This document shows, piece after piece, positions 43,945 through 54,203 of a stretch of DNA of 64,000 nt. Each line of letters begins with the position of its first letter. Within the stretch, counting starts at the first letter, position 1. Source of the stretch: Candidatus Marimicrobium litorale (GTDB lineage: Bacteria; Pseudomonadota; Gammaproteobacteria; Pseudomonadales; Halieaceae); the NCBI RefSeq assembly GCF_026262645.1, contig NZ_SHNO01000001.1, forward strand, positions 1,736,001-1,800,000, written 5' to 3'. The position numbers and the translations under genes were made by a program. The notes beneath the pieces are model-generated. The model saw nothing but the letters and a program-made list of their open reading frames with translations. It did not search any database and had not been told where the DNA came from.

Positions 43945-44424
43945 TCAGGTCAATGGGCGCTTGCTGACAATTACCCCATTATTGTCCGCGTAGACATAGT
44001 CGCCCGGGTCAATGGTGACACCGCCGAGTTCCAGCGGGATATCCCGCTGACCCGCACCACGCTTTTCGGTCTTTATCGGACAGGCGCCAAGCGCCTGAAC
44101 GCCCAGAGTCATGAGGGCGATTTCGTCGACGTCACGAATCGAACCGTAAATCACCAGCCCCGCCCAACGGTTATTCACGGCTTTCTGCGCCAGCATGTCT
44201 CCCAGTAAAGAGCGGCGACGGGAGCCACCCCCGTCCACCACAATGACACGGCCTGCGCCGGGCTCTTCAACGCACTGTTTGATCAAGGAGTTGTCCTCGT
44301 GGCACTTGATAGTGACAACCTCGCCACTAAACCGGCTAACCTGCCCGAAGTTGCGCAGCGCCAGCGCCAGTGCGCGCGCATCGGGCGCCGCGTCCGAGAG
44401 ATCAGGGGTGGAAAAATCAGTCAC
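43945..44424 (-). CDS. RraA-like protein
   Basis: This 159-residue protein belongs to the RraA / HMG-CHA aldolase-like family. Typical elements are VVDGGGSRRRSLLGDMLA and YGSIRDVDEIA; they give a D-x20-R-D pattern shared with metal-dependent aldolases of this fold. E. coli RraA binds RNase E and blocks it, while other members have oxaloacetate decarboxylase or aldolase activity. The GTG start overlaps the stop of the methyltransferase gene by four bases (GTGA). Confidence 0.88.
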   Translation of the reverse strand: MTDFSTPDLSDAAPDARALALALRNFGQVSRFSGEVVTIKCHEDNSLIKQCVEEPGAGRVIVVDGGGSRRRSLLGDMLAQKAVNNRWAGLVIYGSIRDVDEIALMTLGVQALGACPIKTEKRGAGQRDIPLELGGVTIDPGDYVYADNNGVIVSKRPLT

Positions 44425-45206
44425 ATTACCTCCGCGTTCCGCATCGTCGTCATAGGTTTTTCAAGCACCCAGATATAGCCAGGCACCAACCAGATGGCGT
44501 ACCTGGAGATGAACCGGGCGAGTCCATGCTTTAGCGTACCGGTTTTCATCATATACCGCGCTTGGTATTTATCCGGATCGCGGATAATCAGGGGGGTATA
44601 GTCCGTCACGGAGAAACTGCACACCAAATGCTTGAGCCCCCAATAAGTGAAATGTTTCTCGTAATAATATTCCCCCTTGCCCACAAGCCTGAGGTAACGG
44701 TGTGCGAGTGGCCGAGGAATAACCGCAAGCAGGGGCAAATTGTAATGCGGTTCGCGGTACATCAAGCGGTTACCTGCGGCAAAATAGATTTTCCCGCCAG
44801 GTTTGAGCACACGGTACATCTCTGCCATTAATTTTCCCGCATCCGGCACATGCTCGTAAACCTGAGAGCAAACCACCACATCAAATGTATCGGCCTCATA
44901 GCGCAGCGCCATGGCGTCGCCTGTTTCAAAGTGGAGATTTTCGTTGTTAAACGTTTTCCGGGCAAACTGGATTGCCGTCTCGTCGATATCGATGCCCGTC
45001 ACACTGGCAAAGTGTCTGGAAAGGTATTCATCAATTATGCCTGCGGAACCACCCACATTGAGTGCATGCAGTCCTGCCAGCGGCCGATCGCTGCATTCGG
45101 AGAGGACACTGACCATCGTTCTGGCCTTACGACGCCGCCCCTCGATATCGAACATCGAGGTCACGCTGCCCGAATACCCATGCTGGTAACCCCTTTCCAA
45201 ACTCAC
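44421..45206 (-). CDS. Class I SAM-dependent methyltransferase
   Basis: This 261-residue protein has the Methyltransf_11 / UbiE-like fold with motif I LNVGGSAGIIDEYLS, an acidic VTGIDIDETAI strand, and FDVVVCSQVYEHVPDAG. The C-terminal third contains aromatic and basic stretches (RFISRYAIWLVPGYIWVLEK) that could lie at the membrane. The start is GTG with AGGAG upstream. Substrate unknown. It overlaps the RraA-like gene. Confidence 0.85.
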   Translation of the reverse strand: MSLERGYQHGYSGSVTSMFDIEGRRRKARTMVSVLSECSDRPLAGLHALNVGGSAGIIDEYLSRHFASVTGIDIDETAIQFARKTFNNENLHFETGDAMALRYEADTFDVVVCSQVYEHVPDAGKLMAEMYRVLKPGGKIYFAAGNRLMYREPHYNLPLLAVIPRPLAHRYLRLVGKGEYYYEKHFTYWGLKHLVCSFSVTDYTPLIIRDPDKYQARYMMKTGTLKHGLARFISRYAIWLVPGYIWVLEKPMTTMRNAEVM

Positions 45207-45329
45207 CTACTCCTGTCATCAACGCGAGCCCTGCGGGCATGTCCCCTTGGCAATTGTAGCGATGAACGTATAATTCTTCCTGTAAATATTTGATAGCATC
45301 CCATTCATTAAAAAAATAGGGCGCTCCCG

Positions 45330-46286
45330 GTGAAAGTGAATCGTGTGGATCTTAACCTGCTGGTCTATCTGGATGCGCTGCTGCGTGAGCGCAATGTCAC
45401 ACAGGCGGCACACCAGCTCAATCTGTCCCAGCCCGCCATGAGTAACGGGCTGCGTCGCCTGCGTGAATTATTCGATGACCCCCTGCTGGTGCGCACCAGT
45501 GACGGCATGACACCCACGGAACGGGCGCTGGAACTGGAACCTGTCGTGCGCGAGGTGCTGAGCAAGATTGACCAGGCGGTGCAGCCGCGGGGTGATTTTG
45601 ATCCCGCGCGGGCGAAACAGGTTTTCCGCATTATGGCCAGCGACTACGCGGAATCCACTCTGCTGCCAAGCGTTTTGGGCAAGCTGCGACAGTCGGGGCC
45701 GGGATTGACACTGGATATTATGACGCCGTCGGATGTGAGCTTTCTCGACGTTGAGCGAGGCAAGGTCGACATGGTGATCAACCGCTTCGACTCCATGCCC
45801 CAGTCCTTCCACCAGATTCACCTCTGGAATGACAGCTTCACGTGCGTGCTGGGCCCGGATAACGCGGTACTGGACGATTTCACCCTCGATAACTACCTGA
45901 AAGCCCACCACGTATGGGTCAGCAAGACCGGCATGGGCGTCGGCGTCGGTGTGGATCCCGGCGACGTGCAGCGATTGGGCTGGGTTGATCTGGCTCTTAA
46001 CACGCTCGGCAAAAAACGCCAGATCACCGTGTTCACACGCCATTATCAGGCGGCGATGACGCTGGCCGAACAAAATGACCTGATCGTTACCCTGCCCACT
46101 CGAGCAGCACAGCTCAACCTCGACAACCCCCGCCTCGTGCTGCGGCCGCCACCGCTGGCGATTCCGCCCTTGGAACTGAAGATGGCCTGGAGCCCGCTGC
46201 TACAGCATAATCCTGCCAATCGCTGGTTGCGCCGCTTGATCGCCGATACCGCCCGTGAACTGGACGGGCAGCAAGCCACTCCCTGA
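45330..46286 (+). CDS. LysR-family transcriptional regulator
   Basis: This 318-residue regulator starts VNRVDLNLLVYLDALLRERNVT with the N-terminal winged helix-turn-helix (AAHQLNLSQPAMSNGLRRLRELF), then the co-inducer domain. The sequence is of the NodD/LeuO-like branch. The start codon is GTG at 45330. It is divergent to the methyltransferase gene and lies 172 bases before glcB, so either may be a target. Confidence 0.93.
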   Translation: MKVNRVDLNLLVYLDALLRERNVTQAAHQLNLSQPAMSNGLRRLRELFDDPLLVRTSDGMTPTERALELEPVVREVLSKIDQAVQPRGDFDPARAKQVFRIMASDYAESTLLPSVLGKLRQSGPGLTLDIMTPSDVSFLDVERGKVDMVINRFDSMPQSFHQIHLWNDSFTCVLGPDNAVLDDFTLDNYLKAHHVWVSKTGMGVGVGVDPGDVQRLGWVDLALNTLGKKRQITVFTRHYQAAMTLAEQNDLIVTLPTRAAQLNLDNPRLVLRPPPLAIPPLELKMAWSPLLQHNPANRWLRRLIADTARELDGQQATP

Positions 46287-46458
46287 CCTGTATTGCGGTG
46301 GCCTGCGCCACGCCGAACACCGGTTTATTGGCAGGGCGGCGACGCCAGCGAGAGATTATTCACATAAATGATGGTGGCGATAAAATTGATTGATTCGCTA
46401 AATTCCGCTGCTGCCCCTAAACTCACCCGCATTGACCGCACTAACAAGAGGTTTGGGC

Positions 46459-48645
46459 ATGACTGATCGCGTGCAAGAGGGCGGCCTGCAGGTCGCAACA
46501 ACTCTCCACGAACTGCTGGAACAGGAGATTGCTCCGGGCACGGGCATTAATCCTGCGCAATTCTGGAGTGGACTGGAATCCCTTGTAACCGAGTTGGGGC
46601 CCCGCAACAGAGCCCTGCTCGCCGAGCGGGATGAGATGCAGAAACAGATAGATGCCTGGCATGAGGCCCATGGCGGAGCCGACTACGACCGGGCCGCCTA
46701 CAAGGCATTTCTGACGGAAATCGGCTATCTCCTGCCCGATATTCCCGACTTCCAAATCAGTACCGCTGACGTTGACGACGAGGTCGCACACCTTGCCGGC
46801 CCCCAACTGGTGGTGCCGGTAATGAATGCCCGTTATGCACTCAACGCTGCCAACGCACGCTGGGGAAGCCTTTACGATGCGCTCTACGGCACGGATGTTA
46901 TTCCTGCCCACAATGGCGCGGAGCGCACCGCTGACTACAACCCCGTGCGAGGCACACGGGTAATCGCTTACGCCAGGGAATTCCTTGATAATTACTGCCC
47001 ACTGGACGGCCACAGCCACTCAGAGGCCAGCGCCTATCGTATCGTCGATGGTGCCTTGCAAATCACCATGATCAACGGCAACACTTGCGGCCTGTCGCAC
47101 GCCGAACAACTTCGGGGTTATTGCGGCACGCCCGACGCACCCACGAATATCTTACTGCGCCATAACGGCCTGCATATCGATATACAAATAGACCCGTCGC
47201 ACCCGATCGGCGCCAGCGATACAGCGGGTGTTAAGGATGTGGTACTGGAATCGGCACTCACCACTATTCAAGACTGCGAGGATTCTGTGGCGGCGGTAGA
47301 CGCCGAGGACAAAGCAATTGGTTACCGCAACTGGCTCGGTCTGATGCGTGGCGACCTTGAAGACCGCTTCGACAAGGGCGGAAAAACCGTTAGTCGCAGG
47401 CTGCAGGACGATCGCACGTTTACCACTCCAGACGGCGGCAGCTTGATATTGCCAGGGCTGAGCCTGTTGTTCGTGCGCAACGTGGGACACCTCATGACAA
47501 CGCCGGCCATTCTCGATGGGCAGGGAGACGAAATTCCGGAAGGCATTATGGATGGCCTGTTTACTGCCATGATCGCGTTGCACGACCTGAAGAAAAGCGG
47601 CGATGTGCAGCGCAACTCGCGTGCGGGCAGCATGTATATTGTTAAACCGAAGATGCATGGCCCCGATGAAGTCGCCTTTACCTGCGACCTGTTTGCTGGC
47701 ATCGAATCGATCCTCTCACTGGCGCCCAACACGCTGAAAATGGGCATCATGGATGAGGAGCGTCGCACTACGGTTAACCTCAAAGCATGCATCCATAAGG
47801 CACGTGAACGCCTGGTGTTTATCAACACCGGCTTCCTCGACCGCACCGGTGATGAGATACACACCAGCATGCGTGCGGGCGCGATGACACCCAAGGGTGC
47901 CATGAAAGAAGAGGACTGGATCAAGGCCTACGAAGACTGGAACGTGGAGACTGGTCTGCGCTGCGGGCTACCCGGTAAAGCCCAGATTGGTAAGGGCATG
48001 TGGGCGATGCCCGATCTTATGTCAGACATGATGAAAAACAAGATCGCGCATCCGCAATCCGGGGCAACCACTGCCTGGGTCCCCTCACCTACCGCGGCGA
48101 CACTGCACGCTATTCACTACCACCAGGTGAATGTGTCGGAGCAACAGGCAACGATCAGCCAGCGTCCCGCCGCGGCACTGGATGATATCCTGCGCATTCC
48201 CCTCAAGGGCGCCAAGCCCTTGGACAAACCTACAATCCAGCGAGAATTGGACAACAACGCACAGGGCATTCTTGGCTACGTGGTGCGATGGATCGACCAG
48301 GGCATTGGCTGCTCCAAAGTGCCTGACATCAATCACGTTGGCCTCATGGAGGACAGAGCCACCCTGCGCATTTCAAGTCAGCATATTGCCAACTGGCTGC
48401 GCCATGGCGTGTGTAGCAAGGAACAGGTCATGGAGACACTCAAGCGCATGGCGGCTGTCGTGGATCAGCAGAATGCCCATGACCCGTTGTACCGCCCCAT
48501 GGCACCGGACTTCGATAAGAATGTGGCTTTTCAAGCAGCCTGCGACCTGGTATTCCTCGGCGAAAAACAACCCAGTGGCTATACCGAGCCGGTGCTGCAC
48601 GCACGCCGCGCGCAGGCAAAGGCCGAGCAGAGCGCGGACAGTTGA
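46459..48645 (+). CDS. glcB: Malate synthase G
   Basis: This 728-residue enzyme condenses glyoxylate with acetyl-CoA. It matches the large G isoform in length and in conserved stretches such as [50 protein letters not shown], and [22 protein letters not shown] precedes the ATG at 46459. No isocitrate lyase or glycolate oxidase gene is nearby. It would let the cell grow on fatty acids or glycolate, in keeping with the many acyl-CoA genes in the window. Confidence 0.97.
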   Translation: MTDRVQEGGLQVATTLHELLEQEIAPGTGINPAQFWSGLESLVTELGPRNRALLAERDEMQKQIDAWHEAHGGADYDRAAYKAFLTEIGYLLPDIPDFQISTADVDDEVAHLAGPQLVVPVMNARYALNAANARWGSLYDALYGTDVIPAHNGAERTADYNPVRGTRVIAYAREFLDNYCPLDGHSHSEASAYRIVDGALQITMINGNTCGLSHAEQLRGYCGTPDAPTNILLRHNGLHIDIQIDPSHPIGASDTAGVKDVVLESALTTIQDCEDSVAAVDAEDKAIGYRNWLGLMRGDLEDRFDKGGKTVSRRLQDDRTFTTPDGGSLILPGLSLLFVRNVGHLMTTPAILDGQGDEIPEGIMDGLFTAMIALHDLKKSGDVQRNSRAGSMYIVKPKMHGPDEVAFTCDLFAGIESILSLAPNTLKMGIMDEERRTTVNLKACIHKARERLVFINTGFLDRTGDEIHTSMRAGAMTPKGAMKEEDWIKAYEDWNVETGLRCGLPGKAQIGKGMWAMPDLMSDMMKNKIAHPQSGATTAWVPSPTAATLHAIHYHQVNVSEQQATISQRPAAALDDILRIPLKGAKPLDKPTIQRELDNNAQGILGYVVRWIDQGIGCSKVPDINHVGLMEDRATLRISSQHIANWLRHGVCSKEQVMETLKRMAAVVDQQNAHDPLYRPMAPDFDKNVAFQAACDLVFLGEKQPSGYTEPVLHARRAQAKAEQSADS

Positions 48646-48697
48646 AGGACACGTTGTGGCAGCGTGCGCGGCATCATTACCCTCTGACCAAGCGCTG

Positions 48698-49195
48698 CTA
48701 ACCCTTGCAACTCGGCGGGAGATACTCCCGCGGCAGCGGGTCGTTTCGTCCGGGGCCTGACCCCGGCAAGCAGGTCCAGCGCATACCGCTGCCGCCATTG
48801 GTCGAGCCCGATAACTGAAAGGCGAGTAGATTGTCAGGATCGGGCGATCCACCGTCTACCACGCTGGCATAGACCTTTGCCACGATATACACACTCTCTC
48901 CGTCGACCAGCGGGTCAGGCGCCCAAGCCAGCGAATGCACTACCTCACTGTTTTTTACGCGCAAGTCCAGGGTGGACAACTCTGCCTGACGGGGGTAGCG
49001 GCGTTTGGCCGCGACGTAGCCGGCCAGCAGGGTCTTGGCTTTACCCAGCTGTGCCAGAGGTTCACTGATCTTGGAACGCACCACATAGGACTGGTAAACC
49101 GGCAGGGCAATGGCCACCAATATGCCCAGGATGGCGAGCACAACCATCAACTCCACCATGGTAAAACCCCGTTGCGCTCGTGTCGCCTGCAACAT
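48698..49195 (-). CDS. Type IV pilin (second pilin)
   Basis: This 165-residue protein has a type IVa prepilin leader (MLQATRAQRG) followed by FTMVELMVVLAILGILVAIA with Glu5. The C-terminal disulfide loop runs from WTC to SCKG. The globular part is basic and unlike PilA apart from the LSGxTNG and WTCxPG segments. GGGAG lies upstream of the ATG. It lies 202 bases after the GT2 gene on the same strand and closes the group of genes that begins with pilA. Confidence 0.9.
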   Translation of the reverse strand: MLQATRAQRGFTMVELMVVLAILGILVAIALPVYQSYVVRSKISEPLAQLGKAKTLLAGYVAAKRRYPRQAELSTLDLRVKNSEVVHSLAWAPDPLVDGESVYIVAKVYASVVDGGSPDPDNLLAFQLSGSTNGGSGMRWTCLPGSGPGRNDPLPREYLPPSCKG

Positions 49196-49427
49196 CGCAT
49201 TATCTCCCTGGGCCTGAACGCGCATTCTTTCGATAACGGCGCGCCTCTCTCAACGACTGATCAGCATGCTGCATGCTCTGCAAAGACACGCGCAATCTAT
49301 CGATGCGTGATGTATTTTTCTAGCGTTGGGGTGACCTGGCCACCAGCACTGCCAGCGTGCGGGAACACACCTGCCGCTAGACGCGCAAAAACTGTTATTT
49401 TTGTCCGTTCTGTTGTGAAACAGCCCG

Positions 49428-50312
49428 CTACCCGACACGTCGGTCTCCCGCCCGGCCCGCCGTATCCTTGAATTGCAGGTTGGTCAGCTGTTCCGACAAC
49501 AAACCGATTAGGAACATAATCGCTCCGGTCAGTATCAACAGGGCGGTTCCGTTGGTAAACCTGAACCCGGTGTTGATTACCGTGAGACCATAGTTGAGCA
49601 AACCCAGCCCCGCGGTAAATACCGCCAAAGGGAAATACACTTTCAGCGGCGAGTACAGGGTACCCACCTTGAAGATGATCAGCAGGAAACGCACGCCGTC
49701 CCGCATTACATTGATATGACTCTTGCCGAGTCGCCTGGACGTTGTAATAGGTGTAAAACCGACGGAATAACCGGCCCGAAAAAATGCCATGGTCGACGTG
49801 GTGGGGTAGCTAAAACCATTGGGGAGCATGTAGAGGAAGGTCATGAACTTGCGCCGGTCCACGCAGCGAAAACCGGAGGTCAGATCATCGATGCGGTGAC
49901 CCACCATCCAGCTGGCGAAACGGTTGTAGAATGCGTTCGCGCTCCAGCGGGCCACGCTGGCCTGCGCCTGCCGTCCGCTGCGGGCGCCCACCACAAGATC
50001 GAAACCCTCGCTGATCTTGGCCAACAAGTTACCCACCTGTGCCGCGGCATGCTGGCCATCCGCGTCCATAAAAACAATATAATCGCCGCAGGCCTCGCGC
50101 GCGCCCGATTTGATCGCCGCGCCGTTACCCTTGGGATACGGGTGGTTGATCACACACACGCCCGCGTCCTGGCATACCTGCCGGGTATTGTCTGTGGAGC
50201 CATCGTTCACCACGATGATTTCAGCGTCTGGATACAACGCGGTCAGTTCCGGCAACAGCAGCGTCAGCCCCTGCTCTTCGTCCCTGGCCGGAATCACAAT
50301 GGAAATTTTCAA
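49428..50312 (-). CDS. GT2 glycosyltransferase, polyprenyl-phosphate-sugar-synthase-like
   Basis: This 294-residue protein has the GT-A fold of DPM1/ArnC-type enzymes: VIPARDEEQGL at the start, VNDGSTDNT, the metal-binding MDADGQH, and TSGFRCVDRR. The C-terminal 80 residues carry two hydrophobic helices (VYFPLAVFTAGLGLLNYGLTV and TALLILTGAIMFLIGLLSE). Such enzymes load a sugar from a nucleotide donor onto polyprenyl phosphate at the inner membrane. The start overlaps the stop of the upstream GT-C gene by four bases (ATGA). Confidence 0.92.
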   Translation of the reverse strand: MKISIVIPARDEEQGLTLLLPELTALYPDAEIIVVNDGSTDNTRQVCQDAGVCVINHPYPKGNGAAIKSGAREACGDYIVFMDADGQHAAAQVGNLLAKISEGFDLVVGARSGRQAQASVARWSANAFYNRFASWMVGHRIDDLTSGFRCVDRRKFMTFLYMLPNGFSYPTTSTMAFFRAGYSVGFTPITTSRRLGKSHINVMRDGVRFLLIIFKVGTLYSPLKVYFPLAVFTAGLGLLNYGLTVINTGFRFTNGTALLILTGAIMFLIGLLSEQLTNLQFKDTAGRAGDRRVG

Positions 50313-52222
50313 GGGGTTGTCTCCAGATAAAGTGCCATCGTCTGCTGATCCCGACGCGATAGCAGCCCCCTGCTCTGCAGGGTAGTCAGCGCCTCCAACG
50401 ATTCCGCCGTCGCCTCACGGCTATTCTCAAGGGTGGCAAAATGCAATTTCATCAGCAGGCCTCGTGCGTCCCAGCGTGATTGAATCAGTAACCTGTCAGT
50501 GTAGGCGAGCGCTCTATCATACCGCCCAAGCGCGTTCTCCAGTACCGCCAGATCGAAGTATATTTGCGCCGAAGCCCTGCCCTCGGCCTCTGCGTCCAGG
50601 TATATCTGCGCCAACCTGTCCGCCAGGCGTATCCTGTCGAACTTGGGACAGCGGTTATCCTGCAGCAAGCGCACAAGGCTTAGCAACGTCGATGCAGAAC
50701 TCAACGGCCGCCGTGCCTGCTCGACACCAAGATCGTCAATCTGCTGCAGCGTGGGCGGCTGTCTGGCGATGCAATTCAGTGCCAAGTCGCGCACCTGGTA
50801 ATCGCCCACCAGCTCATTGGAGCCCGCGCCACCGGCACTGGCCTCGAATGCCGCAAGAGAGTAACGGTGGGCCGCCGACAATGCTCCATGCTGCGCCAGT
50901 TCTACCGCCATGTCGATATTGGCGCGAGCAGAGTGCGGATGCGCGTTGAGATGGTGGATACTCAGCAGGGAGCGCTGAGACCAGATTTGTGCCTGTGATG
51001 AGGTCTGCCCGGCGAGCAACAATGCGCAGAGGCCAAGACACACCAGCAGCGGTGCGGCGGGCTCAGGCAATCGCTTGACCAACAGCGCATAAAAAACACC
51101 GAGCACAATCAGCAACCCGATGGCCGGGTAGTAATTGCGGTGTTCGTAATACAGCTCAAGAGAAAGCACCGTGGACTCAACGCTGTGCCCCACCAAAAAC
51201 CAGGCGAGACCAAAAGCCAGCCAACGCCCCGCCTGCCACCGCAGCAGCACACCGCAAATCAGCAGAAGGGCCGCCCACGCAGCGATAGACCAGGCGGTCG
51301 TGATGGGTTCCGTCAACGAGCGGGACAACAGGACATCGTCGTGATAAATCCCCATGCGCTGCACCTGAGGGTTGATCCACTGGCCCACGTAGTCCCACAG
51401 GATTCGGCTTTCGGTCAGCAGTCGCTCTTCAAGCGTAAAAGGGCGCCGGTGGAGCCTGTCCGCCAGCCAACCCCAGCGCAGCACAAGAAAACTGAGCAGG
51501 CCAGCACCTCCGCTGACGATCAGGCCGTAACTGGTGCGCTGCAGCCAGCGAATGGGTCTGCCTGCTGTGTCCCTGCATTCAAACCACCACACTTCCAGCA
51601 GCAGCAGGGTCGGCACCACCACAATCGCGTTCTCCTTGGCGAAAAGTCCAAGCACTAAAAACAGCGGCACCGGCAGAAAGCGCCAATACGCCGCGACACC
51701 CGTAACCCGACCGAGCGCGCGGCGCCAGCCGATGTAGCTGATCAAGGTCAGTAGCATAAAGAAAGTGGACAACATCGCCATGCGCTGCACCATGTAGAGA
51801 ACGGTGCTCACCCACAGTGGATGCATCAACCAGATAGCGCCCAATGCCACGGCCAGGTAGCGATCGCCAGGCACCGCAAGATGCCGGAAAAGCAGCCACA
51901 ACAGCCAGATAACCAGGCCGCCGTTAGCTAGATGCAGCAGTATGTTGATCGCCTTACTGGTGGCGACACTGCCATCGAGGTACACGCGCTCCGCTACGAA
52001 GGTGGCCATGGATACAGAGCGCCCCAGCAGCCCTGACGAATCACCGAAAATATAGTCCAGAGCGAGCTCCGGTTGCGCCTTGAGACCCTCGATCACCATC
52101 ACGCTGGAGCGGTCGTCCAGCAGCGCCGGCCCGGTGACTCCCGGCCAGTAAATCCAGGCGACGACCGCGCTCAGCACCAGCATCAGCAGTAGGGCCCCTG
52201 ACGTGCCCTTCCCTGTCATCAT
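50309..52222 (-). CDS. TMTC-like GT-C membrane protein with TPR-like tail (paralogue B)
   Basis: This 637-residue protein has about 10 membrane helices in the first 430 residues and a helical, TPR-like C-terminal part. Asp36-Asp37 (GPALLDDRSS) after the first helix is the metal or acceptor-site motif of GT-C enzymes. LMHPLWVSTVLYMVQRMAML and ESTVLSLELYYEHRNYYP match the TMTC/DUF1736 layout. These proteins use polyprenyl-phosphate sugars in human TMTC O-mannosylation. The gene overlaps the paralogue before it (52219-52222) and the GT2 after it by four bases each, so all three are coupled. Confidence 0.85.
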   Translation of the reverse strand: MMTGKGTSGALLLMLVLSAVVAWIYWPGVTGPALLDDRSSVMVIEGLKAQPELALDYIFGDSSGLLGRSVSMATFVAERVYLDGSVATSKAINILLHLANGGLVIWLLWLLFRHLAVPGDRYLAVALGAIWLMHPLWVSTVLYMVQRMAMLSTFFMLLTLISYIGWRRALGRVTGVAAYWRFLPVPLFLVLGLFAKENAIVVVPTLLLLEVWWFECRDTAGRPIRWLQRTSYGLIVSGGAGLLSFLVLRWGWLADRLHRRPFTLEERLLTESRILWDYVGQWINPQVQRMGIYHDDVLLSRSLTEPITTAWSIAAWAALLLICGVLLRWQAGRWLAFGLAWFLVGHSVESTVLSLELYYEHRNYYPAIGLLIVLGVFYALLVKRLPEPAAPLLVCLGLCALLLAGQTSSQAQIWSQRSLLSIHHLNAHPHSARANIDMAVELAQHGALSAAHRYSLAAFEASAGGAGSNELVGDYQVRDLALNCIARQPPTLQQIDDLGVEQARRPLSSASTLLSLVRLLQDNRCPKFDRIRLADRLAQIYLDAEAEGRASAQIYFDLAVLENALGRYDRALAYTDRLLIQSRWDARGLLMKLHFATLENSREATAESLEALTTLQSRGLLSRRDQQTMALYLETTP

Positions 52223-54174
52223 GGCTCAAACAGCCGGCGCACTACCGGCAGTTCCCGGCGCCGCGAGTCCTGTTGCATCCAGTCTCCGATCAGCGAGTAC
52301 GTCAGATCCATGTCCTCCGCCCCATGATTTTGTAACAGGAAGGCGTACAGGCCACGATTACCCTGCCGGGCCGCCGCCATCTCCAGGTAATGGCGCAATG
52401 CCTCCCTGCTGATATCGGGCTCCCTCGCCATCATAAGGTACTTAAGCTTCACTAATTGCGGTCGACGGGGGTAGCGCAAGACTATCTCATCAATAATTCC
52501 GCCAATGCGCGAAAGATCGGGCCGTCCCGGCGGGCTTGCAGAAAACACCACCAGCGCCTCCAACGAACCCCGATCCGAGGCGTGTAAGCGCTTCACAGGC
52601 GCAAGGCGTTCGATCTTTGCCAACCAGTCATTGTCCAGTGCCAACTTGGGGAAATACAGGGTATCCAGCTGATAAAGCATAACCAGGGCGGTGAAGGCGT
52701 CCGGTGCCAGCTTGTGCATCCGTTCATAATGAATCCTTGCATTCACTGCCAGCGATAACTGTTCGTCTTCGCTAAAGCCCAGCGCCTCCGCCTGGCCAAA
52801 GCGTGCGTGCAGCACATTGCCATAGTAGAAATTCGCCCGGGGCGAGTCCGGGTGATTAATCACGTTGGTGCGGGCAAGCATGAATTCATCACTCCACACC
52901 TGAGTGCGCAAGAACAGTTGCAGCGTCAGCACACCCAGTACAGCACTGAGCAGAAGAGGTAACCGCAGCCATGAAAGGCGCCGCGAAATCTCAAAAAGCA
53001 ACGCCGCCAGCCACAGGCAGACACCGACTGAAGGCAGGTAATTGCGGTGCTCAAACACCATTTCCAGCGGCAACACGGTCGATTCCATCGCATGAGCGAC
53101 GAGATAAAACAAAAGCGCGAACAACAATAGTGGCTGGCTGCGCCGCAGCAGGAATGCGCCTATCGCGAGGGCTAGCCAAGCCACCAGTGACAAGGCGGTG
53201 GTCGCAGGACTGAGCAGGGAGCGCGACAGAGGTATGTCATCGTGAAAGAAACCCATGGACGTAATATTGGGCAACAGGATCCACTCGAGATACTGCCACA
53301 ACAGCCTCAGCTGAGTGAGGACCCGCTCTTCGAGGGTAAAGCTTCTGCCGCCGTAGCGAGCCGTAATCCACTCGGGAGAGACGATAAACACCAAACAAAG
53401 TAACGCCAAGGGCAGCAACAGCACCGCCCATGCGAGACGCTGCACTGCAGCGCGCTCTCGGCCGTTCCATACGCCCCGAAACAGGCTGACTTCCACCACA
53501 GCAACCAGCCACAACAGCAAGGCGCCGTTTTCCTTCGACAGAGTGGCTGCCAGGGCCAGCAGCGCTAACCACAAACCCGCCGCCAGCATCTCCCCCACCG
53601 TGGCGCCCGCCACGATCCAGCGCAGGCGGTAACGGCAATACAGCAGCAGTCCCGCCACGCTGAACAGGGCCGACAATTGCGCCATGCGCTGCACCACGTA
53701 TAACACGGTAGACACGTGCAGGGGATGCAACAACCACAGAGCCACTGCGCACACAGCGACGCCCTGAGGGTGAACCCCGCACCGACCCGCAAGGGCAGGC
53801 GCCCGCAACAGAGCGAGGAAAAGGTGATAAAGGAGAACACCCGTTAGCAGGTGAATGACAAGGTTCGTCGCCTTGAAGGCCCAGGGTATAAAACCCCCTG
53901 CCAGTAAATAGTTAAGCGCAAAGGAAGCCATCGCCACGGGTCGGTGGAACAGGCCGGCGTCATTACTGATCATCGCGCCGCGCCAGTCATCAAATGCCCA
54001 ACCCTCTATTTGTAACAGGCGGTTATCAATCAGGTTGGGGATATCGTCAAAAAAAAACGGGCCCTGCAAGGCCAGCGCGTAGCAAGCGCCGCACACCAGA
54101 CACGCCGCCACCGCCGCAAAGCGATAGTGGCTGATCGCGGCGAAGCGGGATATGTGATGTTTAAACTCTGGCAT
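52219..54174 (-). CDS. TMTC-like GT-C membrane protein with TPR-like tail (paralogue A)
   Basis: This 651-residue protein is a paralogue of the next gene, with the same motifs: Asp43-Asp44 (GPFFFDDIPNL), LHPLHVSTVLYVVQRMAQL and ESTVLPLEMVFEHRNYLP. About 10-11 membrane helices fill the first 440 residues; the rest is helical with a HPDSPRANFYYGNVLH repeat-like segment. The ATG at 54174 is chosen; GTG 54201 is in frame but lies at the edge of the pilA terminator. It starts only about 30 bases after that terminator, so its transcript is either read-through from pilA or starts inside. It is likely a sugar transferase acting on the periplasmic side. Confidence 0.85.
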   Translation of the reverse strand: MPEFKHHISRFAAISHYRFAAVAACLVCGACYALALQGPFFFDDIPNLIDNRLLQIEGWAFDDWRGAMISNDAGLFHRPVAMASFALNYLLAGGFIPWAFKATNLVIHLLTGVLLYHLFLALLRAPALAGRCGVHPQGVAVCAVALWLLHPLHVSTVLYVVQRMAQLSALFSVAGLLLYCRYRLRWIVAGATVGEMLAAGLWLALLALAATLSKENGALLLWLVAVVEVSLFRGVWNGRERAAVQRLAWAVLLLPLALLCLVFIVSPEWITARYGGRSFTLEERVLTQLRLLWQYLEWILLPNITSMGFFHDDIPLSRSLLSPATTALSLVAWLALAIGAFLLRRSQPLLLFALLFYLVAHAMESTVLPLEMVFEHRNYLPSVGVCLWLAALLFEISRRLSWLRLPLLLSAVLGVLTLQLFLRTQVWSDEFMLARTNVINHPDSPRANFYYGNVLHARFGQAEALGFSEDEQLSLAVNARIHYERMHKLAPDAFTALVMLYQLDTLYFPKLALDNDWLAKIERLAPVKRLHASDRGSLEALVVFSASPPGRPDLSRIGGIIDEIVLRYPRRPQLVKLKYLMMAREPDISREALRHYLEMAAARQGNRGLYAFLLQNHGAEDMDLTYSLIGDWMQQDSRRRELPVVRRLFEP

Positions 54175-54203
54175 GAGGGCTAAGACTACAGAAAACAACA
54201 CGT

